Assembly: GCA_021464245.1 (NCBI GenBank)
Contig: JADCRB010000001.1
Location: 2,772,829 to 2,836,828 of the forward strand
From: Carallia brachiata
Taxonomy: Eukaryota > Streptophyta > Magnoliopsida > Malpighiales > Rhizophoraceae
Direction of reading: 5' to 3'
Length of the DNA stretch: 64,000 bases
In this document: positions 10,912 through 22,875 of the stretch, one piece after another
Layout: each line of letters starts with the position of its first letter
Position numbering within the stretch: position 1 is the first letter of the stretch
The notes under the pieces: model-generated
What the model was told of the DNA's origin: nothing
Database searches by the model: none
The model's input: the letters and a program-made list of their open reading frames with translations, nothing else
Position numbers and translations under genes: made by a program

Positions 10912-12966
10912 TTATATGGTTGGTTGGTTAGAGGCATTTGCTAGATTTATTAATCCGCTGTTGTAAAACATGTTCAGTTCGTGAAAATAAGGGCATCTCT
11001 TATTATTTTCATGCTGCTTCTCCCCCTTGATTTCCATCGACTTTCTGAAATACTTGTTCATGTTTTCCCACTTCTCTCTACATTTCTTTGCCGACCGATA
11101 GTAGCCTATGCTATGCATTTTGGCAGCTATCTCGTCCCAAATAGTAGAACTTTTGGAACCAATAAGTTGAGAGTTAGTTCACAATCAGCTCGAAGCATTA
11201 TAAGGGCTCTAACTTCAGCTTCAGGCCATCTTCTGTCGGTTAAGTTGGACTTGCAATCATTCTGAATTGGAATACTGCCAATGTCTTTGTCCACATTGCT
11301 CTCAACAGCCGAAACAGGCAAGGCCAAAGTTGACATTGGAGGGGCCGCAATTTCATGACCCAACATATTCTGGATTACGGAAATGATGGCTAGGCTACGA
11401 GAATTCTCTTGGGCTCTTAGTTCCTCTTCTCTCTTGATCGTTTCTATCTTCTGCTGTCTCCAGGCTTCTTCTCTAGCTATCCTCTCCTTGTCTTTCCTCT
11501 CTATCATCTCTATCAGCTGCTTATGCATCTGCTCTTGCTTTTCCATCACCCCCATCACCAAAGTTTCCAAAAAATTCTCAAGCCTTTTCCTCTTTCTCTT
11601 TTGAGTCATCGTTTCTTTTAATGTGCCCATAGACGAATCGCCACTGTCATCATCCTCCGAAGACGAGCTGAAAACAGAACCTCCTTTACGCTTGATTTAA
11701 CTAAGAAAAAGTAATACATTTTCTAACAACCATTAAACACAGCCTCAAAGTGGTCCAGGGTCTGGACTAAAAGCAATGTCTTCATCCTCAAATCAGTTCA
11801 AAGCAGGATGGGAGATGACTCAGCAATAACTGAGAGATTTTGGATTCGAATGCAATTCCTGCCTATTTCTCACCAAAGGACAAAAAAAAAAAAAAAAGCA
11901 GGATGGGAAGATGCATATAAAAAATGCTGAAAAGCCAACACATTACAGGTGGCTGAAAAACCCCCTGTAAAATCATCAAAATGATATTGCAGATAAAAAG
12001 ATCTGCTTGCAAGTTGCACCCCATCACCTCATCAAAAGCTCCACAAGAAGACTATCCCAACAAAGCAAACACTTGCCCACCAACTCAAGTTACTCAACCC
12101 TGCCAAAACACCCAAGAACACCAAACCATTCTACCATTCATCCAAAATACAATATTTACATAAAATTTTTTTAAGGCTCTCAAATTTCTACATTTAATTA
12201 CAATACTGTATTACCCATGTTCATTTAAATTTTAAACATGATATCTATATTCTATAGTAGAATCTATTTTACCTTTGAGGATTGGAAATTGTAAAATCCC
12301 AAGAAAAATTTAAAACAAAAAAAAAAACCAATAAAAGGCATAAGGTATGCTTTTTTTTTTTATTTAAAAGAGAGTTAATAATTACTTTTAGCAAAAGTTT
12401 CATTATAACGTTGAAAAAAAAAAACAATTAAACGAAATAAAATAAACAAAAAAAATAAATAAATCATAAACTCACCTAGATTCACCATCTAATGAACCGC
12501 TCTCCAATTCCGGCCCTCCACAACCTCCGCCCATACGCGACCCAGTTACTCCTCCTTCTTCTCCTCCACAACCACCACCACCGCCGCCGCCGCCACCACC
12601 ATTCAAGACCACGTTACAGGTCTCCGCCTCGCCAGCCGACTCGAAGTACTCACTGACGCGACATGCCTCATCACCCAACAGCCCCAAGTTCTCCAGCGAC
12701 GCGTCCGGCACCTCTCCGGCATCCGCCCTCGGCTGATGCGAGGGCAGCAGATAGTTGTGTTGAGAGGTGGACGGAGACCGGACGCCGTTTCCCCTGATTG
12801 GACGCAGCTTCTGCGGCGGGAGGCTCCGGCCGTCGATATCTGGCGAGAGACTCGCCGCCACCGTTGGATTTGAGACAAGAAGGCTCCCGTTCGCCGGGAA
12901 TGGGGCTATTTGTTGAGGGAAGCCGTCGGGAGTCGGTATTTCACCGTCGCCGGGCAGTAAATCCAT
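10912..12966 (-). CDS. Trihelix (GT-2-like) transcription factor, two exons, one-base frameshift
   Basis: Exon 1 (12966-12476) ends in AG|GTGAG and exon 2 (11667-10912) follows TTTTCAG. The join is in frame through a serine/aspartate run. Exon 1 begins MDLLPGDGE and has a long glycine run. Exon 2 encodes KRKRKR, a charged helix resembling the central helix of GT-2 proteins (MEKQEQMHKQLIEMIERK), then a C-terminal trihelix domain with RRWPEAEVRALIMLRAD and RSAKKCREKWENMNKYF. Such proteins bind GT elements in promoters. Between these two halves the frame shifts by one base at a run of four T on the plus strand (11151-11154). One more base would give a continuous frame of about 415 residues. No N-terminal trihelix domain is visible in exon 1, although GT-2 proteins usually have two. 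The gene may be decaying, or the shift may be a sequence error. Confidence 0.75.
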
Positions 12967-13249
12967 GTCCGGGGTAAAAATATATATTTTAAAAAACAAA
13001 AATTAAAAATAAAAAAGATACTGCGACTTTTTTTTTTTTTTTTTAATTAGGGTTTTTTGGGAGAGAGGTGAAATGGCGGCTGGTAAAATGGTGGAGTAAA
13101 ATAAAATGGGTAAATTGAGTAGTGTTGCTGTAAATTACCCATTTTGCCCCTATTGTTTTTCGGTATCTACGGATTTTTGTCCCATACATCCTATGACGTG
13201 GTCTTTTCCCCATGACCGGGTCAAGGAAAGTAGGCTTTCCATCTGACAA

Positions 13250-15300
13250 CCGATTGTTAGAAAATAGAAATTTGCCCCTGTTTGGGTTGCAAATTATTGC
13301 ATTCCCAGCAAGGATAAGCCAATTGTCACGGAATTGGCAAGGGAGAAGGTTAGTGACTATAGAACCTGATAGTTAAAATAATTTTTAGATTTATATTTTG
13401 GGTAATAAAAAATATATTTTGTATAATTATAATAAAAAAATAATAAACAAAATTATTATTATTTTTTAATTTATATTTTTTTAATTATAATTAAACAAAA
13501 TATGTATTTCATTACATAAAATAGATCGCATCTAAATATTATATAAGGGCACGGGTGTACGGACAGAGGAAATTGATCAGAAGAAGTGTCAATAATGCAA
13601 CGGTATTACTGATTTCTGCAACAAGATTGATAAAATATGGAATAAAAATTATCGCGTTATTTTTTGTTGCAGAAAAAATCAACGTTGTTATAAAAATAAT
13701 CTTTATTATTGCATTATTGATACTTCTTCTGTCCTCCTCTCTCTGGCCGCTAATCTTTTTCCATTATATAACCACCTTGTTTCACCACCTAATGGAACCA
13801 ATTGGAAATGCCAAACCCAACTCGAGGATGAGAACTGCGAAGGATCAGAACTCACAAGAGAAACATAACTTTTTATTTTTGACTCAAGTTATATTTACGT
13901 ATAATTTTAATTGTGTTTGCTAATTTTACAAACACGAAACATACCATAAATAAATAAATACAGCATTGTAGAGACTAGTAATGACGTCAATAACACGAAA
14001 GTTTCGAGTTTTTTAATTAGTATTCTGCACACAAAATACTAAGAATTATAAAGAGATTTTTTTTACCAAATGATATTATATATAGTGTAGATTACTAATT
14101 TTTGTTATTTTATTTCGGTTTCATTCATGAGTAATTTTATGACGTAAATCATCAAAACATATTAATTTAGAGTGATATTTAAATTTAAAACTCAATTCTG
14201 TTGCACTACATCTGAAAACAAAAAAGTTATAAGATCTCCAATTCTAATTGAAAATAAAAAAAAGTAATATGATGACATGACTTGTATTAAGTGTAAAACA
14301 TGATAATTAACAAAATAATTTGAATATCTCTAACTAACAGTATTCTTTGCTAAAAAAAACTAAAATTGTTCTAATTTTAGAGATTATTCTAATGTTAGAG
14401 ATTCTATTAGGAGAAAAAAAAAATCTTTCTTCCGATGAACCTTTGGTCGAATAACACTTCTTAGAGCCAATTCATCTTTAGATTAGTCGGCCACTGTCTT
14501 ACAAGGACAGGCAGGCGGTGGCAGTTCTTGCTAATTTCCACAAATTTAGAAGGTTGAAGGTTTTGCTCTATCTAAGTATTGTATATCTTTTTGCAGTATT
14601 CTTATACTTGTTTTTTTCTTTTTACTAATATCTTTGTATTTTTGATATATTAATTATAGTACTTATAAGTCGAAACTAAGTTTTTAGTGCTAAAACCTTC
14701 ATTTAATCATTTTTATATGATAGATCAATTAAGTAATGTTTGATCCGAGTAAACTTCTCTATACCTAATTTTAGTATTAATGAGTTTAAAATTAAATACT
14801 GTATTCTTAAAGTAAAATACTGCTCATTTGGTGGCTAATAAAGTAACCGTCGGTTTAAAGAAGGAAATAAACTTTACGAAAATTCTTAACTGCCTGGGGA
14901 CTGCGAGTATTAAACACGGTACCGTTGAACCGTTGAACTTAGATTGGTTCAAAATGGCGTATCCCAGGAGAACCGAACAGAACGAACTATTGAAAAGCAT
15001 TAAACAAACAATATTAGATCTTTATCAAATAAATAATTATATCTCACTGCTGCTCAGCAACTTCCACTAGCCTTTAATTATGATTAAATAAATATATATA
15101 TTATATGAATCTCCATTCAAAACAAAGAATCAAAAGCAGAGATTCAAAGTTACGATGCCCGTAACCCACGACACCCGGGGTCGGGGAACAACGTTAGCAA
15201 AGTGCTAGTACTCTTGTTCAATTCAAACCCCATTTGATATTTCCCATTACTTTCTGTTTCATTTCCCATCTTTTTGTTGTCCCTGGTTCCATTTTGCATG
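13250..15300. other. Spacer with a 175-base hairpin, otherwise no gene
   Basis: This is AT-rich DNA between the head-to-head trihelix and Nudix genes. Apart from the inverted repeat at 13561-13734 I see no coding exon, RNA gene or typical element end. An 80-codon frame at 14828-15070 has no recognisable features. Confidence 0.6.
13561..13734. repeat. Imperfect inverted repeat, possible hairpin RNA or MITE
   Basis: The 22 bases at 13579-13600 pair with 13709-13730 with one mismatch. The outer GGACAGA (13561) pairs with TCTGTCC (13728-13734), and an inner TTTCTGCAACAA pairs with TTGTTGCAGAAA. The loops between the paired parts differ in length. No target duplication was found. It could be a foldback element or a young small-RNA hairpin. 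Confidence 0.6.
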
Positions 15301-15303
15301 GTA

Positions 15304-15313
15304 TATATAAATA
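15304..15313 (+). promoter_or_regulatory. TATA box of the Nudix gene
   Basis: TATATAAATA lies about 350 bases upstream of the start codon, with a pyrimidine-rich leader after it. The leader appears to contain an intron whose acceptor (TGCATTTTAG) ends at 15620. Confidence 0.5.
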
Positions 15314-15667
15314 ATGCAAGGAAGATGTCTCTTCCGCATATCTTCACTGTCCGCTCTCTCAAAAGAACCTGCCTTCGCTCTAATTTTTGCTTTCACTTCC
15401 TTTCTAATTTTTGCGCTTCTCCAATAACACCAACCACCACCTCCTTCAAGAATCAAGACGTTCGTATTGTTGTTATTAATAATGGGTTTTTGTTAGTTTT
15501 GTTTATGGTTTCTTAATTGTTTCTTTTTTTTTAAAAAAATTTTCTTGTTCATTTATTTTATAGTATATGTTTATAATTTGCCTGCGAATCTGAATTAACT
15601 TTAATATTTTTGCATTTTAGGTATTTGGGATTGAGTCATATAGTTGCTTTCATTAATTGCCGGGCTA

Positions 15668-18345
15668 ATGTCAGCTCTTACAAGTTCATCGCCTGCCATG
15701 GAAGATGAAACGCATCAGATTAAGTTGCTCACTGCTATCAACGATGAGCATGGAGGTGTCATTGTCGAAATGAATGAGCATATGGATTCAGAGGTCTTCA
15801 CATCAGTGCTTCGAGCTTCTATTGCCGAGTGGCGGAAGCAGGTATTGCTTCAATCCAATTGGTATATGTAGGGAAACGCGAGAGCCCGTCAACGGCCATA
15901 ACATTTTGGTTCACTTCAGTAACTTTCTAGTGGTAGCTATTGTTTCTTAGATATAACGCATTTTTCCATTTTGATCCACTGGAAGCCTTTATTATATGTC
16001 TTTTGCCAACTTCTATTATGTCATGACATCCATGAATGTTTTTTTTTTTTTTTTTTGGGAACCCATTAAAAGTTTTCTCATTCTTTTTCTCTATCTGTGT
16101 CCCAGTTATATTTTCCAACAATGTCTACTATGCTTGCTTATCAGGTTTTCTTATTCTAAAAGACTGATTTATGCAGCTAGCTAGTGTTCCATTCGGCAGA
16201 TGTTCCGATTTATAAATGTCTGAATTGTGCTATTCTCATCCCAAAAATTTTCATAAATCTTAAGCATGCAACCCAGTTTGTGTTACTGCTATAGAATATC
16301 TGTTTTCAGAATCTTAAAAGGATATGATGCATATTTTTAGAACAAAATTATCATCACATTACCTTCTTCTTTTTTTTTGTGGTTGTAACAATTAGTGTAC
16401 GCGAATGTTGCGCAGGGCAAAAGGGGCATCTGGATCAAAGTGCCTATTGAGCTAGTCCATCTAGTAGAAGCTGTTGTTAAGGTGAAAAGGGGAGAAAAAT
16501 CTTTTTGTATGAATGTCATGCTTAAATTTTGATGAAATATGAAATTGTGACTTGCATATGTTTTGATAGCAAAACATGTAACGGCAAATAACTTCAGTTG
16601 TGTTTTTTTGTGCACAGGAAGGGTTCTGGTACCATCATGCTGAGCCAAAATACCTGATGCTTGTATACTGGATTCCTGAAGGTGCTCATACTCTTCCAGA
16701 TAATGCCTCTCACCGAGTTTGTATTGGTGCATTCGTCATGAACGAGAAGAAAGAGGTATTTCCAGGTTTCTGAAGCATTCACAGACGTTGCCTTCTATAT
16801 TTTTTGATCAGTGGTTTACGTCAAAACCATTCATCAAATTTGTGCGTGTGCAAATTTCATTATCAGGTCCTAGTCGTCCAAGAAAATTGTGGAATCTTCC
16901 GGGGGACTGGTGTGTGGAAGTTCCCCACTGGTGCTGTCGAGGAGGTATATCTGTTATAACCAATATATTTCGATTCATCAATATCATGCTGTCGTTGCAA
17001 TTTAACTCACCGGAGTTTTATCACTTTCAGGGAGAGGACATTTCTGCAGCTGCAGTAAGAGAAGTCAAAGAAGAGACAGCGGTAAGAAATTGTTCCGAGG
17101 CTAGCTTGTACACTCAATTGAAAAAAATTACCGAATGGAGTTTCCGGTTTTATGCTCTGTTTGGTTTATATATGAGATTTGGAAATGAAAGAAAACACAA
17201 ATCTCAAGGCCAAATTTGTTCTTTGGAATCCGTGAAAAAAAAAGCAAGAAAATCTACTGTTAAAATGATAAAAAGTTGACTATAAAAAGCAATTGGAAAA
17301 ATTGATTAAAAAATATATTTTTTACTTTAATTAAATATATTATTCAATGATTATATAGATATTTTTATAATTTTATTCATAAAATTTTTTTAATAACTTT
17401 TTATATAATTCAAATAAAAAATTTTATTTTCTCATCATTTTTTCATTAACTTTCTTTTCTTACAACTTTTTTTTTCTTCACAATCTTACAATCCAAACAA
17501 ACCATTAAAGTCTCTTGTTTCATGTTTCTGTAACAGATAGATACGGAATTTGTAGAAGTACTGGCATTCAGGTATGCAGTTTGCTAGAATGACCATTGAA
17601 TTTCAACCATATGAAATGCATAATTTAATATATTATTCTTCCAGTGTGGTCCATATAATGTTTTAACATACCTAAGTTCCTGTGGGTGGTGATGTGCCTT
17701 GCATATTAATGAAGGAAAAAAAAAAAAAGAAATAATGTGCTCTTTTTCCAGAGCACATGCTCCTTGAAATTGTAACACTTGGGTTGGAGAAATCCAAGAT
17801 AGCATTACATCAGAGAATCTTGTTTTTTCAACTCTAGCTTGGGAGTAAAATTTAATTATCCTGCACACAATTTACAGGCAAACTCACAAAGCATTCTTTG
17901 GAAAGTCAGATTTATTCTTCTTATGCATACTGCAACCCCTCTCTTTTGATGTCCAGAAGCAGGAATCAGAGATAGAAGCAGCTCAGGTAACTTTTTCCAA
18001 AGATTTTTTGATGTGGTTGGATTCTATGCTCATCAGACCAATAATGTTTTGAGGTTATACTAACAGCATGACCGTGAATTTCAATGTTTAATACTGCCTA
18101 ATTAACTGCTGCTGGAGTATTCTTACCTTGTTGCTTGTAATTATCTGCAGTGGATGCCATGGGAGGACTATGTAGCACAACCATTCGTCCAAAACAGTGA
18201 ACTGTTGAAGCACATCGTACACATATGCTTGGCAAAGAAGGATGACAAGTATTCTGGGTTTTTCCCAGTGAATGTTACATCATCTTTTCCAGATCAAGAG
18301 GGTTGCTTATACATGAGTACCCAATACCTGAAAGATGCAAAATGA
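15668..18345 (+). CDS. Nudix hydrolase, NUDT2/NUDT10-like, eight exons
   Basis: Exons are 15668-15841, 16416-16481, 16618-16755, 16867-16944, 17031-17081, 17537-17571, 17878-17986 and 18151-18345. Together they give 281 residues with all GT-AG borders in phase. The start is fixed by in-frame stops just upstream. Plant Nudix proteins of this group hydrolyse nucleoside diphosphate derivatives such as ADP-ribose and NADH, probably in the cytosol. The N-terminal half has the pre-Nudix pattern (GKRGIWIKVP, EGFWYHHAEPKYLMLVYW). The Nudix box runs from about residue 148 (GAVEEGEDISAAAVREVKEETAI) and has the metal-binding REVKEE, but its final glycine is alanine (residue 169, codon GCG ending exon 5). 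The C-terminal part (KQESEIEAAQWMPWEDY) is typical. Intron 5 holds a MITE at 17153-17504. Its 3' end faces the NF-YB gene. Confidence 0.95.
17153..17504. mobile_element. Tourist/PIF-like MITE in Nudix intron 5
   Basis: TTA flanks both sides (17150-17152 and 17505-17507). The left end TGCTCTGTTTGGTTTATA is inverted relative to the right end, which reads TGGTTTGTTTGGATTGTA on the other strand. The interior is AT-rich and non-coding. The three-base TWA duplication and the TGTTTGG core fit the PIF/Harbinger-derived Tourist class. Confidence 0.65.
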
Positions 18346-18936
18346 GGCCTGGTTGATAATTATCGGCCCTTGGATTTATATTCACTAAAGGATTCATCTC
18401 TTTTGTTTCATTTTTCCTGTCAAAAGAAGAAATAAAACTGTGATAATTGTTCATTTATTTTTTTTACTGTCATTTTTTCCTCAAAAGAAGAAATAAACAT
18501 TGTAATGTATAATTGTTCATTCTTTATTTATTTATAAAGCAAATAATTCTATGTATAAGCTGAAAATGAATTTTAGTGTAATAAAAATATTATTTTATAG
18601 TGACTACAGTTACAAGTTTATCTTTAAATATTAATTTATATTGTCCAGAAATCTCAATAATCAAAAATTGAAAATTGATACGGCAAGGAACTAGAGAATA
18701 TATGGAATACGTTTTTCAATTCTACTAGCAATCATATAAGAACTTCTTATAATTAATAATTAATTGTATTTTTTGGTACGACAACAACAAGTAGATTTAC
18801 CTTCAATCATATTATACATAAACTTATATTATTTTTTTTCCAAGTATATACAAAAATTAAAATGGAAAATAGGGAGGAAAAACAGTACAATTTACTGCAT
18901 AAATAGTGTTATTTACATTAGCATCCAAACGTGAAC
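18346..18936. other. Convergent 3' spacer
   Basis: This holds the 3' ends of the Nudix gene and of the minus-strand NF-YB gene. AATAAA-like signals occur near 18430 and 18491 on the plus strand. A repeated AAAGAAGAAATAAA stretch is the only notable structure. Confidence 0.5.
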
Positions 18937-19518
18937 TTAAAAGTCCTTTCTTGGCCTACCAGATGAGGGAGCTCCACTACTATCAGATCCGTACATATGC
19001 CCTTGATACTGATGACGATGACCCATTATCATCATGCTTGTCTGCATCCCACCACCACCACCACCATACATCCCAGCTCCTCCAAACCCACTATTCACAA
19101 CATTACCATGATCGCCGCCGCCGCCGCCACCGTCTTGCCTAACCATGGCAGCAGCCTTCTCTCCCTCCATCTCTCTAAACTTCGTCAAATAAATCTTCAA
19201 CGGCTCAACGTAATCCTCAAAACCCAACGTCGTCATGGCCCACAAGAGATCGTCGCCGTTGACGGTCTTCCTCTTCTCTCTCTGGCACTTGTCGGAGGCC
19301 TCTCCGGTGATGAAGCTGATGAACTCGGAGACGCACTCTTGGACTGTCTCCTTGGCGTCCTTCGAGATCTTGGCGTTGGCTGGCAAAGCTTTCTTCATGA
19401 TCCTGCTCACATTGGCTATTGGCAAGAACCTGTCTTGCTCTCTCGGGGACGACTCGCTTGTGTTTGCATTGCTACTGTTATTGTTTTGTCCTCCCGACTC
19501 GTTGTCCGAGTCAGCCAT
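18937..19518 (-). CDS. NF-YB3: NF-Y transcription factor subunit B (NF-YB2/3 type)
   Basis: This single exon encodes 193 residues starting [14 protein letters not shown]. Residues from about 26 to 120 form the histone-fold core: [20 protein letters not shown], then [19 protein letters not shown] and [19 protein letters not shown]. These are diagnostic of plant LEC1-unlike NF-YB proteins. With NF-YC it forms a dimer that recruits NF-YA or CONSTANS-type partners to CCAAT sites, and NF-YB2 and NF-YB3 promote flowering in Arabidopsis. The C-terminal tail is rich in glycine, methionine and histidine, ends in RPRKDF and is variable in the family. The lack of introns is normal for this group. The subgroup call rests on the conserved core and the MADSDN start. 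The exact orthologue is not certain. Confidence 0.97.
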   Translation of the reverse strand: MADSDNESGGQNNNSSNANTSESSPREQDRFLPIANVSRIMKKALPANAKISKDAKETVQECVSEFISFITGEASDKCQREKRKTVNGDDLLWAMTTLGFEDYVEPLKIYLTKFREMEGEKAAAMVRQDGGGGGGDHGNVVNSGFGGAGMYGGGGGGMQTSMMIMGHRHQYQGHMYGSDSSGAPSSGRPRKDF

Positions 19519-20790
19519 GAACCACTAACAAAACCCCTTCAGCTACTATATTTGTAGGAAGATTTATTACTTCCAAGTGTAGGGCTATATCATATGGTAT
19601 GTAAAATAAAATTGGTAGAAAAACACGTTCAAGATCTTAGAGAGGATTGACCTAGTCAATTTACAATATATGTATAACTAACACAATAACAAAATTTTAC
19701 TGATCAAGTTACAGTGAAACTACTGGCTACTGATATCATTTATTGGAATAGAAATTCTTTATGACAAATACTGAGGTGATAAAAAAATATTGGATGGTTG
19801 AAAACACATTAATTTAAAATGACTTAAAAAAATAAATTATTTAATAATATTAAATTAATTATATATCTTTTACATACTTTTTTTATGCGTCTACGTACTT
19901 AAACTTTATTAAAAACTGCCATCAATAAATGTTAACTTTTAGGACATAAAATGCTGTGGAAAATTTTGCACCATGAAAGGGAAATAAAGTCAACAGGAGG
20001 TAGGATTTTGGTGATGATTGTAGGAAAATTTTGGTTGCCTGATTTTGAAGGTGATCTAGAATGAGGAGAATTGCAGAACACAAAAAAAAAGTGAGGAAGA
20101 AATCTTATGTTGGCTTTATATTTATTTTTGGTGTTTCTTTCTTCTGAATGTCGCAAGCAGGCGGGTTGGGGACCGTTCATTTACCGTATAAGTTTCTTAC
20201 ACGTGGGTGCAGCTTTGGCCGTTGATCAATCCGGTGAATAAGGATGTGGCAAAGGTTTATGTCGGTTGACACGAGATTAAGGCCGTTTATGTAGTTGGAT
20301 AAGGCTTTGGTTTTGGGTCCCAATTCAGCGGTTCAAACTAAATTATAGATAAAATCTTTTTAAAATATCATTTAAAATAGTAGTTCAGTGTTGAGGTGTC
20401 TTTATATCAGTGATTCATGTTAGAGTTTTGGTACCTGTATCCTCATTGGACATTTGCTGGGTGGCCAATAGTTGACAAAAGTTTATGATTAGTTAATTTT
20501 TAAATTTGACACGTCAGATCTTCAAAGGTAGAGTATCATTTGGTTTTATTAGTGTTCTAACTGCGGGTCTGTCCTTATGCAAGTGATTGAATGAGGCATG
20601 TAAAATGAGAGATAATTTCGGTTTCATTTTATAAATTTGATAATTAATAAAATCGTAACAAATTTTTTTACAAGACATAAAAAATAAAACCTTTCAAATG
20701 CTACTTAATTTAGGGACATTGGAATGTGCAACAATAGGATAAAAAAAAATTCTGATATTACGTCATATTACCATCTTTTAATAACTTTAA

Positions 20791-21092
20791 TGGTTTGTTA
20801 GATTATTAGAATGTTATGAGAAAGAAAATTGTAAAAAAATAAAATTATTTGAATTGATAAGAAAATTGTGAGGAAAAAAATAATGATAAAGAAAAATGAA
20901 TGGTAATTTGTGAGAGAAAAAATTGTGAGAAAATTAAATTGTTTGAATTGATAAAAAAGTTGCTGTTAAAAAAATGATGAAAAAAATGAATAATAATTTA
21001 TAAAAAAGATTGTGAAAAATAAAATATAATGATTATATTAGATTTTTAAATTATTTCTTTTTTAATTAGATTCTAACAATCTAAACAAAGCA
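20791..21092. mobile_element. Tourist/PIF-like MITE
   Basis: TAA flanks both sides (20788-20790 and 21093-21095). The left end TGGTTTGTTAGATTATTAG is the inverted match of the right end, which reads TGCTTTGTTTAGATTGTTAG on the other strand. The interior is made of degenerate GATAAAAAAATTGTGA-like repeats. The ends resemble those of the element at 17153, so they probably belong to one family. Confidence 0.65.
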
Positions 21093-22632
21093 TAACTCTA
21101 TTCAAAAGTTTAAATTAATAGATGGAAAAATTTAGGCATTTTGCGTTGTGTTTTATATCTTATAATATTAATCTATAGTTTATGAACAGAGGTGGCTAAT
21201 CTGACTGTATAAGTGGGCTAACGGGTACTTGTTGTATGTGAGTATAGTGTATTTTATATAGTGTTTATCGACTTATTATTTTTTTTATAACAATTAATTA
21301 GTTAATTACTCACTACTTTAAATATTAAAAAAAAGTATCCATAACAAGGAAATCGATCAGTTGGACAAGAACGGACAAATGGAAAACTGTACCTTTTGCA
21401 TCCACATTGGAGGGTCCTGATACTGCACACTGTATCGATTGATACAAGAAGACGACCGGGGTTTACATGTACATACTCCTAATTTGGGGGAAGGGGTCCA
21501 CTCTTATCACTTTTAGTTAGTGTGGCAGGGCCCTTAACGGACAATTTTCTATTGAAAAAAATTAAGAAAATATAAAAAATAATTATAAGGAGTTATAGGT
21601 AGTGGAAAATTTTTTAGTTAAATTTTTTTAAAAAATAAATTTCAAAATCAAAATTTAGGATAATGTTAAGTAAATTTAGAATAATATTAAATATGTTTAT
21701 AGTTTAATTTGAAAAAATTAAATTTTAATTATTTTTTAAAAATTAAATTCATTCTTATAAATTATTTTACAATTATTTCTTATATCTTTTTAATAAGATT
21801 TTTTTTGTAATTAATTTTTATTAAAATTTGAATTGAAGACTTTCTAATCACACATTTTCACACATTTTTCTAATAGTGTGGCTAGTGGAGGTCCTGTTTC
21901 TCTTGTTGTGGAAGCATGCGCGAGTTTCCCACTAGAAGAGGTGTGAGAAGATGTTCCACGGTCAACACTAACAGTGAACCCATGCATCATGAAACAAATA
22001 ATTATTATAAATCTGATTATATAAACACACTTAATAAGATGTATACGAGATATATAATTAATTTAATATTATTTAATAATTTATTTATTTTTTTAACAAT
22101 ATATTTTTATAATTTAACGGTGTATATTACTGTATATTTACCGCTCACTTTTCTATGTTTTTCCAATAATCTTTTCTACATTATTATCCAAAACAGAGCT
22201 ATTTGTCATAACTATATTGAAGTGGTATAGCATTCTATAACTTTCTGTCAATTTCTAAAAAGATAACCAATTATATCCCAACAAGAAAAAAAGTTGGAGC
22301 ATTTGTTTTTCTCAGGTAAATTGAGGAGAAAGATTTTATTTTATTTTATTTTATTGATTTCAGAGGAGAGCGATTTAATAATAAAGCGAGATTCAAAATC
22401 AAACCGCAAAAAAAAAGATAAAGTAAAATCCCCCGCAAATCGCCCAAGTAAGCCCAAAAGCCCCGAGGTTGCTCCATTGTAAACTTATAGTAACTAAAGA
22501 ATTGGACCGACCACCCAAAACTGTCCGCACTATACTTTTGGGCTGCGTTCAAAATTTCAAGATGGTTGCCAGTTGGGCCCGAACTCTTTAAAAAAAGTGA
22601 ATTATCCTTTTCCCAAAAATATATTAAAAATA

Positions 22633-22823
22633 ATTCAAGTGGTGTAGTTGAGTGGAAAAGACTCATCCATCTTTAACCAAAGGTCAGAGGTTCGATTCTT
22701 AATTTTGGGTATGGAGCAGTTTTAAATCTTTAGACCAGCTGTCTCACCCTTCGAGGTGCCTGCAAATCAGCGAGGGAATTAGTTATCGTGATCGACGGTC
22801 GATACCCCAGTCAAAGAAAAAAA

Positions 22824-22841
<18 letters not shown>
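22633..22841 (+). mobile_element. tRNA-derived SINE with poly-A tail
   Basis: The 5' part has a pol III A box (GTAGTTGAGTGG near 22643) and a B box (AGAGGTTCGATTC near 22687), as in a tRNA. A non-tRNA body follows, then about 25 A and a TA repeat. ATATATTAAAA occurs just before the element (about 22618) and again after the tail (about 22862) and may be the target duplication. Family resemblance to Au-like plant SINEs is general only. Confidence 0.7.

Positions 22842-22870
<29 letters not shown>
22842..22870. repeat. TA microsatellite after SINE tail
   Basis: About 14 TA units directly follow the poly-A tail of the SINE. They probably grew from its end. Confidence 0.8.

Positions 22871-22875
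<5 letters not shown>

Noticed and set aside
13555..13923. 122-codon open frame over the hairpin
   Set aside because: It is created by the inverted repeat and has no start context or family features. The hydrophobic runs come from AT-rich codons.
18997..19557. Long frames antisense to NF-YB
   Set aside because: They mirror a strongly conserved coding exon. The minus strand gives the real protein.
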